A DNA stretch of 58,605 nucleotides from Nitrososphaerota archaeon (GTDB lineage: Archaea; Thermoproteota; Nitrososphaeria; Nitrososphaerales; Nitrosopumilaceae): assembly GCA_016215465.1 (NCBI GenBank), contig JACRJT010000001.1, positions 1 to 58,605 on the forward strand. The letters are read 5' to 3'. The notes under the pieces are model-generated. The model searched no databases. It was given only the letters and a program-made list of their open reading frames with translations, and had not been told where the DNA came from. This document shows, one piece after another, positions 39,678 through 49,317 of this stretch. The translations under genes and the position numbers were made by a program. Position 1 is the first letter of the stretch; each line of letters begins with the position of its first letter.

Positions 39678-40693
39678 ATTCTTACCTCCATGAGAAATGC
39701 TGTAATTATGGCCAAAATTCCTGAAAATATTGCCAGCTTGAAAACTGTGAATCCTATCTCTTTTTCAGTGAGTGGTTTTCCTGCGACAAGCAACCTTACA
39801 AGCGTAATCGGCGCGTCTTTTTCTTTTGTTGCGATGATCTTATGATCTTCGGTGTGCGTCGTAGGATTTTTTATTTGTCTATGTTCCACTATCTTTTTTA
39901 CGCTAGATAGGAACAAAAACGAGTTAATGACAGCAGGTAAAAGCGCGATTGCTGCAACAACCTCGGCACGACCGATTATAGCTATTACACCATACATTGC
40001 TCCAAGAGTCAAAACACCAGAATCGCCTGGAAAAATTCTACTTGGGAATTTGTGGTATTTGTAAAATGCTAGCGACGCAAAACCCAAAGGCAAGCTAATC
40101 AGTGCAACGTCATAATTCTTCATTATTAGAAGCGCTACAGTAAGAGAAAAGCTTGCAATGGTCATAAATCCGCTTGCGATTCCATTCATCACGTCTATTG
40201 AATTAATGGTGTTTCCAGTAATTGGTATCATCAGAATTATGATTCCAATGTACAGTGCAGGAATCTTGACTGAACCAAAAATTGGAAAAGTAAGATTGGG
40301 ATCATAAACGCCTGACGGATCATAAATGCCAATTAAGACAAGTGGAATTGCAGATACTGCCAGGGCAAGAGGCTTGAACCACCCTCCCAAAACCTTTCTA
40401 TCATCAATGAATCCAACTACAAATGCAAGAAATGTAGTTATCATAAGAGCAATTATCTTTAGGTTCCTCATGTCAGATGGAAAGGCCAAAAAAAGAACAG
40501 ATTCTGAAATCAATATTGCCGCAACTATGACAGGGCCTCCAGGTCTAGGTACCATCGCACCACCAACTCTGTTAACATCTGGTACTGCAAGTTTACGTTT
40601 GCCAAGTTCGCGTATCAGAAATGGCGTTATCATATAAACAACAAAAAAAGCGACGACAGACACGACTAGAGCCGCGATTAGTTCTTGTTGCAA
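39674..40693 (-). CDS. GT4-family phosphosugar transferase (GlcNAc-1-P to polyprenyl phosphate)
   Basis: A 339-residue polytopic membrane enzyme of the MraY/WecA/Alg7 family, which starts lipid-linked glycan synthesis. It shows VGFIDDRKVLGGWFK (about 95-109, Asp pair), NTINSIDVMNGIASG (about 161-175) and FPGDSGVLTLG (catalytic Asp region). In Archaea this step opens N-glycan assembly for surface proteins. TTG start immediately after the hel308 stop; it ends in an overlap with the small membrane protein. It is physically part of the gins-mcm-hel308 transcript. Confidence 0.93.
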   Translation of the reverse strand: MQQELIAALVVSVVAFFVVYMITPFLIRELGKRKLAVPDVNRVGGAMVPRPGGPVIVAAILISESVLFLAFPSDMRNLKIIALMITTFLAFVVGFIDDRKVLGGWFKPLALAVSAIPLVLIGIYDPSGVYDPNLTFPIFGSVKIPALYIGIIILMIPITGNTINSIDVMNGIASGFMTIASFSLTVALLIMKNYDVALISLPLGFASLAFYKYHKFPSRIFPGDSGVLTLGAMYGVIAIIGRAEVVAAIALLPAVINSFLFLSSVKKIVEHRQIKNPTTHTEDHKIIATKEKDAPITLVRLLVAGKPLTEKEIGFTVFKLAIFSGILAIITAFLMEVRI

Positions 40694-42820
40694 TTACCTA
40701 ACTTTTTTCAATTGGGATTTAATATTATCTGCAATTATTGGACCAATTTTGTCTATTTCTGCAAGTTTTTTTGTCGGAATCGCGTGTAGATCTTCAATAT
40801 TCTTGATGCCGTGATCATATAGTTTTCTTGCACGGATTCGCCCTATTCCTTTTATCTGGACAAGTTCGACGAGCTCTTCTTTTATGCCGTATGCGATCCT
40901 TTTTCGCAGTGTGGAAAGCTCCTCCAATAGATCTGAGCGACCAAGCAACTTTGCAATCTCATAAAGGCAGTAGACAAGCCAGTCTGCAGTATCTACCAGC
41001 CTATGCATGTCCCCAGATTCAATGTTTAGACCATCAGATAATTGAATTTCAGATGACTCACTTAACCACGATTGTAAGGCAAGAAGACTTCGCGAGCAAT
41101 CATATTCAGATATTGGCTCTATTAGTTCCGAAGAATGATTTTCAAGCAACACGCTAAGAACCTCATGATCCCTGTTTCTTAGTGAGAATTTTGGAAAAAA
41201 CTCTTCTGAACTTGTAACTAGATGTAAGAATCCCAGCGTGTGACCTTTGTTTTCTGATGCTGTTTCTATTCCTCGCTTAAAGTAAATCGCAGTTATTGGA
41301 TCAACGTATAGCATGGAGACCTTTTTGCCAAACTCTGTTGCTGCAAATCGGTCGCCTTTTTGTACTATGAGATCCTCATTTAACAGAAATCTCTTGGAAA
41401 TATCTATTGCAAACTTGAGTGTGTTTTTTCTTGTTTGCAAGCCCGCTAGCGTCTTTAGGAAAAAATCGAAAATAGATTCATTTTTGATTCCGGGGTTTGT
41501 TACTATGTGGCTTAGAATGTGGGTTCGCAGTGCACGATCGTCGGCAAGCTGTGACTTGATTGGCTCAGGCGTTCCGTTGATGTAATAATCGATTAGATCA
41601 GATGTGTTTGCATTCCCAACAATTATTGCCTCGCCGTACTTGTCATATTGCGGTCTGCCTGCTCTTCCGCAAAGCTGCTTGTATTCTAAAACACTAATCG
41701 GTTTGTTTGTGCCAGACTTTACGTCATACCTTGCAATGTTTGATATCACGACCCTCCTTGCAGGCAGGTTAACTCCGGCTGCAAGTGTTGGAGTTGAGGC
41801 AAGCAGTTTGATTTTGCCGTTTCTGAATTCGTTTTCTATTATTTCTCTACAGTTTTGGTTTAGTCCGGCATGATGAAAGCCGACCCCCTTTTTTAAAAGC
41901 GCTGCAAGCGTCTTGACTAAATCAGTTTGCTCATTTCCATCAAGTAGTTTGGAGGAGATTTTCTCAAGGTCCTTTTTTTCAGAATCGGAGAGAAATTTTG
42001 AGACGGCGTCTGCACCTTTTGTTGCCAATGATGCTGAGCGTGTTCGCGTTTCTGCAAAGATCAGTGATTGGCCCCCACTTTTTATCGTGTCAAGTGATAA
42101 ATCCACTGGTGGTCCTCTAATGCTGGATTCGATTTCGTATGATTCCCCATTGTTCCATAGAACGGTTCCTCCATCAAAGATTCCTTCAGTCAGAGGTACT
42201 GGCCTCCAATCACTTGAAACCAACTTGCAGCCAAGCCATTCAGATATTTCATCAGAATTTGTTACGGTCGCGCTCAGTCCAAGAATCTGAGGTCGATTCT
42301 CAAGCTCCTTTAGTTTTGTGAGAACCACTTCAAGGGTTGGCCCTCTGTCGACATCCCCAATAAGGTGTATTTCGTCTGCCACAATAAGCCCGATTTGATT
42401 AAGCCATTCTGCCCCATGACGAATAAGCGAGTCCATTTTCTCATTTGTCAACACCACAATGTCTGCATTTTCCGCATCCTTGTCCACAGAGTCAAAATCT
42501 CCGGTAGAAATTGCAGTCTTTATACTCCTGCCCAGATCCAGATTTTCTAGCTTTTTTAGCTCTGAGAATTTCTCTGATGCAAGCGCCCTCAAGGGAGTGA
42601 GGTAAATCACTCTGCCTTTGCTTTTGGATAAATAATTAATAATTCCAAGTATCGCAATCAGTGTTTTGCCACTTGCAGTCGGGGCAGACACCAAGATACT
42701 TTTTCCCTCCAGTAGTCCTGCAGTCACGGCGTCTTCCTGCGGCGGATATAATTTGGTGATTCCCTGCTGACTAAGAAACTCTAGGGCAGAATCTGCCAGT
42801 GCCAAGTCGACTATTTTCAT
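40694..42820 (-). CDS. hel308: Hel308 DNA helicase
   Basis: A 708-residue Ski2-type superfamily 2 helicase that remodels stalled replication forks. It has Walker A APTASGKTLIAI (about 45-56), the DEIH box VADEIHLIGD, motif III LGLSATVTN, motif VI QLCGRAGRPQYDK and a C-terminal helix-hairpin-helix in IKGIGRIRARKLYDHG. The length and DEIH/HhH combination fit Hel308. The ATG overlaps the mcm stop (ATGA), implying coupled translation with the replicative helicase. Confidence 0.95.
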   Translation of the reverse strand: MKIVDLALADSALEFLSQQGITKLYPPQEDAVTAGLLEGKSILVSAPTASGKTLIAILGIINYLSKSKGRVIYLTPLRALASEKFSELKKLENLDLGRSIKTAISTGDFDSVDKDAENADIVVLTNEKMDSLIRHGAEWLNQIGLIVADEIHLIGDVDRGPTLEVVLTKLKELENRPQILGLSATVTNSDEISEWLGCKLVSSDWRPVPLTEGIFDGGTVLWNNGESYEIESSIRGPPVDLSLDTIKSGGQSLIFAETRTRSASLATKGADAVSKFLSDSEKKDLEKISSKLLDGNEQTDLVKTLAALLKKGVGFHHAGLNQNCREIIENEFRNGKIKLLASTPTLAAGVNLPARRVVISNIARYDVKSGTNKPISVLEYKQLCGRAGRPQYDKYGEAIIVGNANTSDLIDYYINGTPEPIKSQLADDRALRTHILSHIVTNPGIKNESIFDFFLKTLAGLQTRKNTLKFAIDISKRFLLNEDLIVQKGDRFAATEFGKKVSMLYVDPITAIYFKRGIETASENKGHTLGFLHLVTSSEEFFPKFSLRNRDHEVLSVLLENHSSELIEPISEYDCSRSLLALQSWLSESSEIQLSDGLNIESGDMHRLVDTADWLVYCLYEIAKLLGRSDLLEELSTLRKRIAYGIKEELVELVQIKGIGRIRARKLYDHGIKNIEDLHAIPTKKLAEIDKIGPIIADNIKSQLKKVR

Positions 42821-44892
42821 ACACGGTTATAGTGACCCGGCTTGGATTCATAAATTGATGCTTCACGGAGCATTCTCCGGATGAAGTTTTTAGCTTCTTC
42901 CTCGGTGAACTTTGTTGTTTTTGCAAGTTCCTTTACGAATAATTTTTCCTCAACTGGGGTCTTGTTGTCGCCCTCTAGTGATTTTAGTACATCCATGAAT
43001 AATTGCATTTTTGATACCTCGCTGTGAGGTCTTCCCTGCAATACTCCAAGATCAACCTTTCCTGTGTTGACATCAACTCCGGCATCCTCAAGCATGCTCT
43101 GAATCAGAAATATCGCCCTGTCCGCATCCTCGGCATCAACTTGATCTTTCATCAATAGTCGCGCTCTTGCAGTGGCAAGTCTTATCAGCCCGCCAAGCTG
43201 TCTTGGGGTCACGGTTATCATTTCCTCTGATTCTACATTTCTCATTTTTAGATAATACTCTAGGATTTTTTCCTCGGCATCTGGTGTTAGTAAGGGGTCT
43301 GACTTTTTGCAGTATGCCAGATATTTTGTGAATATGTCAATGTCGATCAAGGATCTGGTTTCAGAAGAAGAGTGTCTGTGCAATCCTATGATGTGTCGCG
43401 CAATATTTCGGTCTCGTTCTTTTGACGGAATGTCCCTTACGACAAAAATAAGGTCAAATCTTGTGAGAAGTGGTATTGGTAATGCTACGTTTTCTGTTAT
43501 GTTTTTGAACGGATCGTATTTGCCATACATTGGGTTTGCTGCTGCCAAAATTGATGTCCTAGCGTTTAGTGTTGCAACGATTCCTCCTTTTGCGATACTT
43601 GCTGACTGCTGCTCCATTACCTCGTGAAGTGCGCTTCGGTCTTCGGGCTTCATCTTGTCAAATTCATCTATGCAGACAAGTCCTTGGTCTCCAAGTACTA
43701 CTGCTCCAGCTTCGAGCATCATGATTCCAGTCTTGTCTCTAACTACTGCTGCAGTCAGTCCTGCTGCGGTGGAGCCTCTACCTGATGTGTATAGTCCTCT
43801 TGGAGCAATCCTTGCACAAAACTTTAGCATTTCGCTCTTTGCCGTACCTGGATCTCCAACCAAAAATACGTTGATGTCGCCTCTGACCTTGGTTCCGTCT
43901 TGGAGTATTCTTTGAGTTGATCCCACTATTAGCAACAAAATTGCTTCTTTGATTATGGCATGGCCTTGGATATGCGGTGCAAATGAGCTTACCAGTCTTT
44001 CGTAAATGTCGTCGCTTTTTGCAAGAGACTTGATTATTTTTTCTTCTTCTGGGGAGATCTCTTCTCTTTCTGATTTTCTAGAGTTCTTTGTTCCCCTTCC
44101 TCCTAGAAACTCAATGTTGTTTCCCTCAATTCGAAGTCGGTGCAGTCCGCTGTTGACTCTAGTTCCTGAGATTTGCTCCTGTTCTATTCGCACTATTCCT
44201 GTTAGGATAATTCTGTCCCCGGGTCGTGCATTATCTACTAGATCTTGCCTTATTGTAACATCAAGGTAGTGTGGGAGTTGTCCCGGTGGAAGATCCTCTG
44301 GAAGCTCTTGTAATCTAACTATTTGAAAATCAATGAACTTGCTATTTTCAGGATCAATTCTCAGATCACGCTGTGTGCATCTATCATGGCTGCATTTTGA
44401 AGGCGCATATATGCTCAGGCCTCGCTCAAGGGGAACCTCAGTTACGTGCCCTTCAGGACACTTGTAGAGAACGTTTTTTGCAAGTGGTTTTACCTCAGAT
44501 GATCTTACAACCATCCCTGAAACACTTGCCATCTTGCCAATTACTTCTGCATTAATCTGCCTGAGGCTGCGTTGTATTGGATAGTTTGCTATTCTTACTC
44601 GGATATCGTCATCAATTTTGTTTGCATATTCTGGAAATCTTTCTTCAAGAATATTTTTTACGGCGCGCGCAAATGCGTATAATATTTCATCTGGCTCGTT
44701 GTTGAATTTAATTTCAATTTCTCTTTGAGAAACTAGATCATTGTAGTCAACTACTATATACAGCACCTGCTTTGCCATCATCTGGTCGATGTCTTCTACA
44801 TACCTAAACGAGCCCGACTTGTCCTTAAATGATGACAAGAAATTCTGCACTTGATCAATTAGTGCTGCACGGGTTTGTGTTTCTAGAGTCAT
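42817..44892 (-). CDS. mcm: MCM replicative helicase
   Basis: A 691-residue helicase that unwinds DNA at the fork as a hexamer. An N-terminal zinc site reads CPEGH...KCSHDRC, followed by OB-fold sequences. The AAA+ core has Walker A VGDPGTAKSEML, Walker B CIDEFDKM and the Arg finger LLTRFDLIFVV. A winged-helix end (YESKPGHYNRV) closes it. No intein. It is coupled by four-base overlaps to gins upstream and hel308 downstream. Confidence 0.97.
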   Translation of the reverse strand: MTLETQTRAALIDQVQNFLSSFKDKSGSFRYVEDIDQMMAKQVLYIVVDYNDLVSQREIEIKFNNEPDEILYAFARAVKNILEERFPEYANKIDDDIRVRIANYPIQRSLRQINAEVIGKMASVSGMVVRSSEVKPLAKNVLYKCPEGHVTEVPLERGLSIYAPSKCSHDRCTQRDLRIDPENSKFIDFQIVRLQELPEDLPPGQLPHYLDVTIRQDLVDNARPGDRIILTGIVRIEQEQISGTRVNSGLHRLRIEGNNIEFLGGRGTKNSRKSEREEISPEEEKIIKSLAKSDDIYERLVSSFAPHIQGHAIIKEAILLLIVGSTQRILQDGTKVRGDINVFLVGDPGTAKSEMLKFCARIAPRGLYTSGRGSTAAGLTAAVVRDKTGIMMLEAGAVVLGDQGLVCIDEFDKMKPEDRSALHEVMEQQSASIAKGGIVATLNARTSILAAANPMYGKYDPFKNITENVALPIPLLTRFDLIFVVRDIPSKERDRNIARHIIGLHRHSSSETRSLIDIDIFTKYLAYCKKSDPLLTPDAEEKILEYYLKMRNVESEEMITVTPRQLGGLIRLATARARLLMKDQVDAEDADRAIFLIQSMLEDAGVDVNTGKVDLGVLQGRPHSEVSKMQLFMDVLKSLEGDNKTPVEEKLFVKELAKTTKFTEEEAKNFIRRMLREASIYESKPGHYNRV

Positions 44893-45401
44893 TTTTCGTC
44901 ACGAAATATTTGATTTATGAAGTCGCTGCTATTTTTGTGTATTACGTTGTATAGCGCTCTTTCCTCAACGGATAGTTTTTTTGCTATATCGGCAGTTAAT
45001 GTCATGGAGTTTGCCCGTGGAACTAGTTTTCCAAGCCTTTTACGGATTAATGTCTTGAGTAAGCTTTGTAGTTTGTCGTATTCTTTTTCTGACTGTCTTG
45101 CCATGTATCCAGTCATTTTTATGTAAAAATCCGGCTCCAGGTGAGACAATTCTTCACCTTGAAAATTTTCTTTAGACAAAGACTGTGTGAGCTCTATTCC
45201 CATATCGGATTCTTGAATTTCGGCATGGCCTTCTGACTCAAGTGTTTGCGCTACCCATCTAGGTATGTTTAGGATCTCGCCTTGTTTTCCGTCTATTGTT
45301 ATGTTTGAGACATTTATCTTAAAATCATGATTAATGAGGGCCTTTACATCCTGGGTCCCATAACCAATACTGTAAACTTGGAGTAATTCGTTAATGTTCA
45401 A
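44889..45401 (-). CDS. gins51: GINS complex subunit, probably Gins51 (GINS15)
   Basis: A 170-residue protein that links MCM and the polymerase/GAN at the fork. The helical A domain has LEPDFYIKMTGYMARQ and EKEYDKLQSLLKTLIRKRLGKLVPRA, closely GINS-like, and the C-terminal B-type segment holds SVEERALYNVIHKN. The order of the domains suggests Gins51. TTG start at 45401; a TATA-like ATTAAATCC box (45423-45433) centred 26 bases away gives a leaderless first gene of the replication operon. Confidence 0.85.
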   Translation of the reverse strand: MNINELLQVYSIGYGTQDVKALINHDFKINVSNITIDGKQGEILNIPRWVAQTLESEGHAEIQESDMGIELTQSLSKENFQGEELSHLEPDFYIKMTGYMARQSEKEYDKLQSLLKTLIRKRLGKLVPRANSMTLTADIAKKLSVEERALYNVIHKNSSDFINQIFRDEK

Positions 45402-45422
45402 CAGTTATGAAAGTGAGTTCAA

Positions 45423-45499
45423 GGATTTAATGGATACGATCGATCAATTGTGTTTACAAGAAGCTTTGATCATTTGATCCTAGCCGTAACTTATTAGTA
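45423..45499. promoter_or_regulatory. Divergent promoters of gins51 and rfcS
   Basis: Minus strand CCATTAAATCC (45423-45433) is centred 26 bases from the gins51 TTG; plus strand ACTTATTAGTAAG (45487-45499) is centred 29 bases from the rfcS ATG. Replication genes on both sides would share this 121-base region. Confidence 0.45.
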
Positions 45500-45522
45500 A
45501 GACTAGCCGAAAAGTCAACTTA

Positions 45523-46479
45523 ATGCCGGTTTCAAACATGATGTGGGTTGAAAAATACCGCCCCCTGAAAATAGCGGATCTTGTAAACCAGAAAGAAGTA
45601 GTTGGCAGTCTTACGTCATTGCTCAAAAACGTCACAGAGATACCGCATCTTTTGTTTTCAGGATCTGCGGGAGTCGGCAAAACCACCCTAGCTGTGTGCA
45701 TTGCAAGGGAGATACTTGGGGACGGTTGGCGAGATTATACCTTGGAGCTTAACGCATCAGATGAACGTGGAATCAACATGGTAAGAGAAAGGGTCAAAAA
45801 GTTTTCAAAATTTGCAGGACTTGATACAAACATTCCATTTAAGATAATAATTCTCGACGAGGCAGACGAGATGACCTCTGACGCGCAGACAGCATTGCGT
45901 AGAATTATTGAGGATACTTCAAAACACTGCAGGTTCATACTGATTGCCAATAACATTTCCAAGATTATCGAGCCGATTCAAAGCAGGTGCGCAGTATTCA
46001 AGTTCACAAGAATTTCTGAAAAAGAGATAATAGCGCATCTAAAGGAGATTGCAAAAAAGGAAAAACTAAAGGCAGACGAAGACGGCCTAAAGGCAATTTT
46101 TGATTATTCCGAAGGAGATATGCGACACGCAATAAACATAATGCAGGCAGCGGCAAGCCTTGGAAGCATCACCGAAGAAAGTGTAAAGGGAGCAGCGGGC
46201 CTTACAAAAACAAAGGATGTAGACGAAGTTCTCAAACTGTCTTTGGCAGGCAAGATAGTCGATGCAAGAAACAAGATGATTGAACTTATCAAAGTGTATG
46301 GTATGTCAGAGTCTGACTTTCTAAAATACCTCAACGAATCAATCTACAAATCAAAGGTAGCCAATCTAGTTGAGATTTCAGAGGCAATTGCAAAATACGA
46401 TTACAGGATACTTTCCGGAGCAAATCCTGAAATTCAATTGTCTGCACTTTTGGCAGAATTAAGCAAGTTTGGAAAATAA
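45523..46479 (+). CDS. rfcS: Replication factor C small subunit (clamp loader)
   Basis: A 318-residue AAA+ protein. Walker A SGSAGVGKTTLAV (about 44-56), Walker B ILDEADEMTSDAQTALRR with the DEAD-like ending, and the SRC Arg-finger IQSRCAVFKF. It forms the pentameric clamp loader with RfcL (encoded at 22-23 kb). A second ATG at 45538 is possible but the TATA spacing favours 45523. It is divergent from gins51. Confidence 0.96.
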   Translation: MPVSNMMWVEKYRPLKIADLVNQKEVVGSLTSLLKNVTEIPHLLFSGSAGVGKTTLAVCIAREILGDGWRDYTLELNASDERGINMVRERVKKFSKFAGLDTNIPFKIIILDEADEMTSDAQTALRRIIEDTSKHCRFILIANNISKIIEPIQSRCAVFKFTRISEKEIIAHLKEIAKKEKLKADEDGLKAIFDYSEGDMRHAINIMQAAASLGSITEESVKGAAGLTKTKDVDEVLKLSLAGKIVDARNKMIELIKVYGMSESDFLKYLNESIYKSKVANLVEISEAIAKYDYRILSGANPEIQLSALLAELSKFGK

Positions 46480-46480
46480 G

Positions 46481-46564
46481 CGCAGAGAGAGGGATTTGAA
46501 CCCCCGGGTGCTTGCGCACACAGGCTCTCAAGGCCCGCGCCCTACCGAGCTAGGCGACCTCTGC
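46481..46564 (-). tRNA. tRNA-Ser (UGA)
   Basis: An 84-base class II tRNA with acceptor GCAGAGG/TCTCTGC, anticodon stem CGGGC/GCCTG around CTTGAGA (anticodon UGA), a long variable arm folding as TGTGC/GCACC-like stem, T-stem GGGGG/CCCTC and discriminator G. It starts two bases after the rfcS stop on the opposite strand. Confidence 0.92.
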
Positions 46565-46658
46565 GGGATTCGGTGATTAGAACCAGTTAAAATTTGTTTT
46601 ATTGTTGATTTTGGATATATACTAAAAATTATAAAAGAAAAGAAAAGAAATGTTGCTT

Positions 46659-47192
46659 CTAGTCGTGCGCGTGTGGGTTTTCTCCACCGGTTATCTTGAT
46701 GAAGGTTCCAGCTGCTTTCTCGTGTGCTTCCAAGTTTGATTGATCAACCTTGATAGCTTGAGGTGGGCAAACTGATACGCAAGCCATACACCAGATGCAA
46801 TCATGCTCTCTAATTGGATCTGCTTTGTCGGTGAGGTCTTTACGTTCTTCTTTTACTGAGGAGCCTGTACCTGCAAATGTCTTACCAACAACATCTTTTG
46901 CTGGAATGTCCATTTCGGTTCTGTACCATTGGAATACTTGTACTGGGCAAGCCTCAATACATGCTCCATCTGCTACACAAGAATCCCAGTCGACTGCAAC
47001 CATTGTGCCACTGACACCTAATGGAACCTGTGTTTCACCACGTGCCTCGTATGCTGCGATTACATCATGGTTTGAGAAGCATTCTGCGTCGCTTCTGCCG
47101 GGTCCCCACATAAAGTGAAAGTGTTCTCCATCGGAGTGCATAATTTTGCCTATTGGTTTTAATCCCTGTGGGAAATGTTCGTCTATTGGCAT
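46659..47192 (-). CDS. Sulfolobus-type zinc-containing dicluster ferredoxin
   Basis: An abundant electron carrier. From the ATG at 47192 it has 177 residues, with an N-terminal extension rich in His ([12 protein letters not shown]) that would bind zinc. The first cluster motif [12 protein letters not shown] (C-x5-C-x3-C) suits a 3Fe-4S or 4Fe-4S cluster, and the second [12 protein letters not shown] suits 4Fe-4[10 protein letters not shown] is almost the Sulfolobus zinc-ferredoxin signature. The GTG at 47207 would add five residues, but a TATA-like GATTTAAATAACA box (about 47213-47225) is centred 26 bases from 47192. It may serve 2-oxoacid oxidoreductases or complex I. Confidence 0.92.
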   Translation of the reverse strand: MPIDEHFPQGLKPIGKIMHSDGEHFHFMWGPGRSDAECFSNHDVIAAYEARGETQVPLGVSGTMVAVDWDSCVADGACIEACPVQVFQWYRTEMDIPAKDVVGKTFAGTGSSVKEERKDLTDKADPIREHDCIWCMACVSVCPPQAIKVDQSNLEAHEKAAGTFIKITGGENPHAHD

Positions 47193-47212
47193 GTTGAATA
47201 CTTTCACGGAAT

Positions 47213-47225
47213 GTTATTTAAATCT
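47213..47225 (-). promoter_or_regulatory. TATA-like box of the ferredoxin gene
   Basis: The A/T box around 47213-47225 (minus strand GATTTAAATAACA) is centred about 26 bases from the ATG at 47192, which decides this start over the GTG at 47207. Confidence 0.5.
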
Positions 47226-47337
47226 AAACAAAATTAGTGTAAACTAAACCGCTGATCGATAATCTATGTAAATTATAACACTGTTTTCGTGATGATCTGC
47301 CCCTACGTTCATATTTTTTGATTTGCAAAACTAGTAG

Positions 47338-48003
47338 TTGAATATTTTCAAATATGACGTATATCGAGGGCCAAACATAGGCATTTACACTAAGGCAAAT
47401 GATAGTTTTGTTTTCATACCAAACGGTTTTGCGGGAACAAAAGCAAGCACGTTGTCGTCCCATTTGAAAGTAGAACCTTTGTTCACATCGGTGGCAAATA
47501 CTAGACTTATTGGAACCCTAATGGTCGTAAACAACCACGGGATGCTCATTCCAAACATTTCCTTTGAGCATGAACTGTCGCACTTGAAAAAAGCAACAGG
47601 GCTTAATGTCCAAGTATTAGATGTAAAGATGACAGCGCTAGGCAACATGATGTGCGTTAACGACAAGGGAGGAGTGGTATCACCAAAGATTCCAAAAGAG
47701 GCCCTAAAAACAATCCAAGACACATTAGGAATTGAGGTAATTCAGAAAAAAGTTGCAGGGTATCACCAGGCAGGAGCCATGGCATATGCAAATAATCACG
47801 GCGGCATAATTCATCCAGAAACCGATGATGATGACATTAAGGCAATTTCAGACATATTGAAAGTAAAGATAGAGCCTGCAACAATAAACGGCGGAATACC
47901 GTATGTCGCATCAGGAATTTTAGCAAATAACAAGGCAATTGTGGTTGGAAACTTGACAAACGGTCCGGAGATAATGATGCTCACACGTGCGTTTACAGAG
48001 TGA
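47338..48003 (+). CDS. eif6: Translation initiation factor aIF6
   Basis: A 221-residue pentein-fold ribosome anti-association factor that binds the large subunit. It shows YRGPNIGIYTKAND near the start, VANTRLIGTLMVVNNHGMLIP and NNHGGIIHP, repeats typical of aIF6. The start is TTG at 47338, with CATATTTTTTG near 47310 correctly spaced for a leaderless mRNA. Its 3' end overlaps hisS by 11 bases on the other strand. Confidence 0.95.
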   Translation: MNIFKYDVYRGPNIGIYTKANDSFVFIPNGFAGTKASTLSSHLKVEPLFTSVANTRLIGTLMVVNNHGMLIPNISFEHELSHLKKATGLNVQVLDVKMTALGNMMCVNDKGGVVSPKIPKEALKTIQDTLGIEVIQKKVAGYHQAGAMAYANNHGGIIHPETDDDDIKAISDILKVKIEPATINGGIPYVASGILANNKAIVVGNLTNGPEIMMLTRAFTE

Positions 48004-49267
48004 AAATAGATTTTGCGTTTGAGAACAAAGAGTCAATTGTTTGAATGGTCTCTTTCCCGTCAGACATATTTTTTACAATAATTTGTTTTGAGGAATATTC
48101 TTTTGGTGCGACAATTACGGAAAACTTTGATGCTGATGCGTTTTCGATTTGTTTTTTGAACGGCCTCCCAACAAGATCAATGTCAGTTGCAATTCCAATC
48201 TGCCTTAGTTGCGATGCAATGTTTACTGCAGGTGCTATCATCTCCTCGTTTACAAATAGCACGGAAACCGTGGGAGCAGAATCAATTTTTTTCATCCCTT
48301 GTTTTTCAAGTGACAGAATGATTCGTTCTACTCCGCCGGCAACTCCTGTTGCCCCCAGATCATCACGTCCAAACGCTTTTGGCAGGCTATCGTATCTACC
48401 GCCTCCAACCAATGCGCCAAAATCAGAAGTGGTGTCAAAGGCCTCAAAGACTACACCGGAGTAATAATCCAACCCCCTTACTATTCCAAAGTTAATCCGA
48501 ACGTTCTCAACATGCCTGTTTTTAAGAGAGGAAAATAGCGATTTTATCTCATTCCAAGCATCTAGCCCTGAAACGTCAAATTGTTTTTCAACTTGTTCAG
48601 GCGTGCCCTTTATTTTTGAAAACTCGAGTATTTTTTCCAGTTTATCTGTTGAATATCCTTTTTGCTCGTATTCTTTTAGAATTTCCTCTTTTTTCTTTTT
48701 TTGGATTTTGTCTATTGCGCGCAGTATATCGGCGATCAGGCCAGAATCGGTTGACTGGAAAATTTTTGCGACAACTGATTCAACTAGCTTTCTATGCGAG
48801 ATGTCTATTATCACGTCAGAGAGATTAAGTTTGGAAAAGAATTTTGATGTAAATTCGATTATCTCTGCGTCAGATTCAAGACTTGGCCTTCCGTAGATTT
48901 CCAGATCCCATTGGTGAAAGAATCGGTACCGGCCTTTTTGTGGTTCGTCATATCTCCACACGCCCCCAAAAGCTGCAATCTTTGCTGGAAGTCTAAGTGA
49001 CTTTTGTGCTGTTAAATAACGTGTTAATCCCACTGTAAAATCAAATCGAAGTGCTATGTCTCGGTCTCCTTTGTCTTTGAAAAAATAAATTTCATCTCTA
49101 ATTGTAGGTCCACTCTTTGTTTCTATTACCGAGACAAGTTCTAGTGGAGACGGATCCATCAGATTAAAACTAAACGTCTTGCAGTTTTCAAGAAATATTT
49201 TCCTTACATATTCAATTTTTAACAGCTCATCAGTTTCAAAATCTTTCATTCCCCTCGGAAGACTCAA
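47993..49267 (-). CDS. hisS: Histidyl-tRNA synthetase
   Basis: A class II aminoacyl-tRNA synthetase of 424 residues. It has PRGMKDF at the start, motif 2 around FHQWDLEIYGRPS, the His-specific signature FGIVRGLDYYSGVVFEA and GGGRYDSL, and a C-terminal anticodon domain. Length is normal. TTG start at 49267; a TATA-like ATTAAT box (about 49286-49293) is 22-26 bases upstream. It is convergent with eif6 and not operonic. Confidence 0.96.
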   Translation of the reverse strand: MSLPRGMKDFETDELLKIEYVRKIFLENCKTFSFNLMDPSPLELVSVIETKSGPTIRDEIYFFKDKGDRDIALRFDFTVGLTRYLTAQKSLRLPAKIAAFGGVWRYDEPQKGRYRFFHQWDLEIYGRPSLESDAEIIEFTSKFFSKLNLSDVIIDISHRKLVESVVAKIFQSTDSGLIADILRAIDKIQKKKKEEILKEYEQKGYSTDKLEKILEFSKIKGTPEQVEKQFDVSGLDAWNEIKSLFSSLKNRHVENVRINFGIVRGLDYYSGVVFEAFDTTSDFGALVGGGRYDSLPKAFGRDDLGATGVAGGVERIILSLEKQGMKKIDSAPTVSVLFVNEEMIAPAVNIASQLRQIGIATDIDLVGRPFKKQIENASASKFSVIVAPKEYSSKQIIVKNMSDGKETIQTIDSLFSNAKSIFTL

Positions 49268-49317
49268 TTCAAAACAAACTGTGGAATTAATGCATTTAGA
49301 CGTTGCTGCTGGAAATT

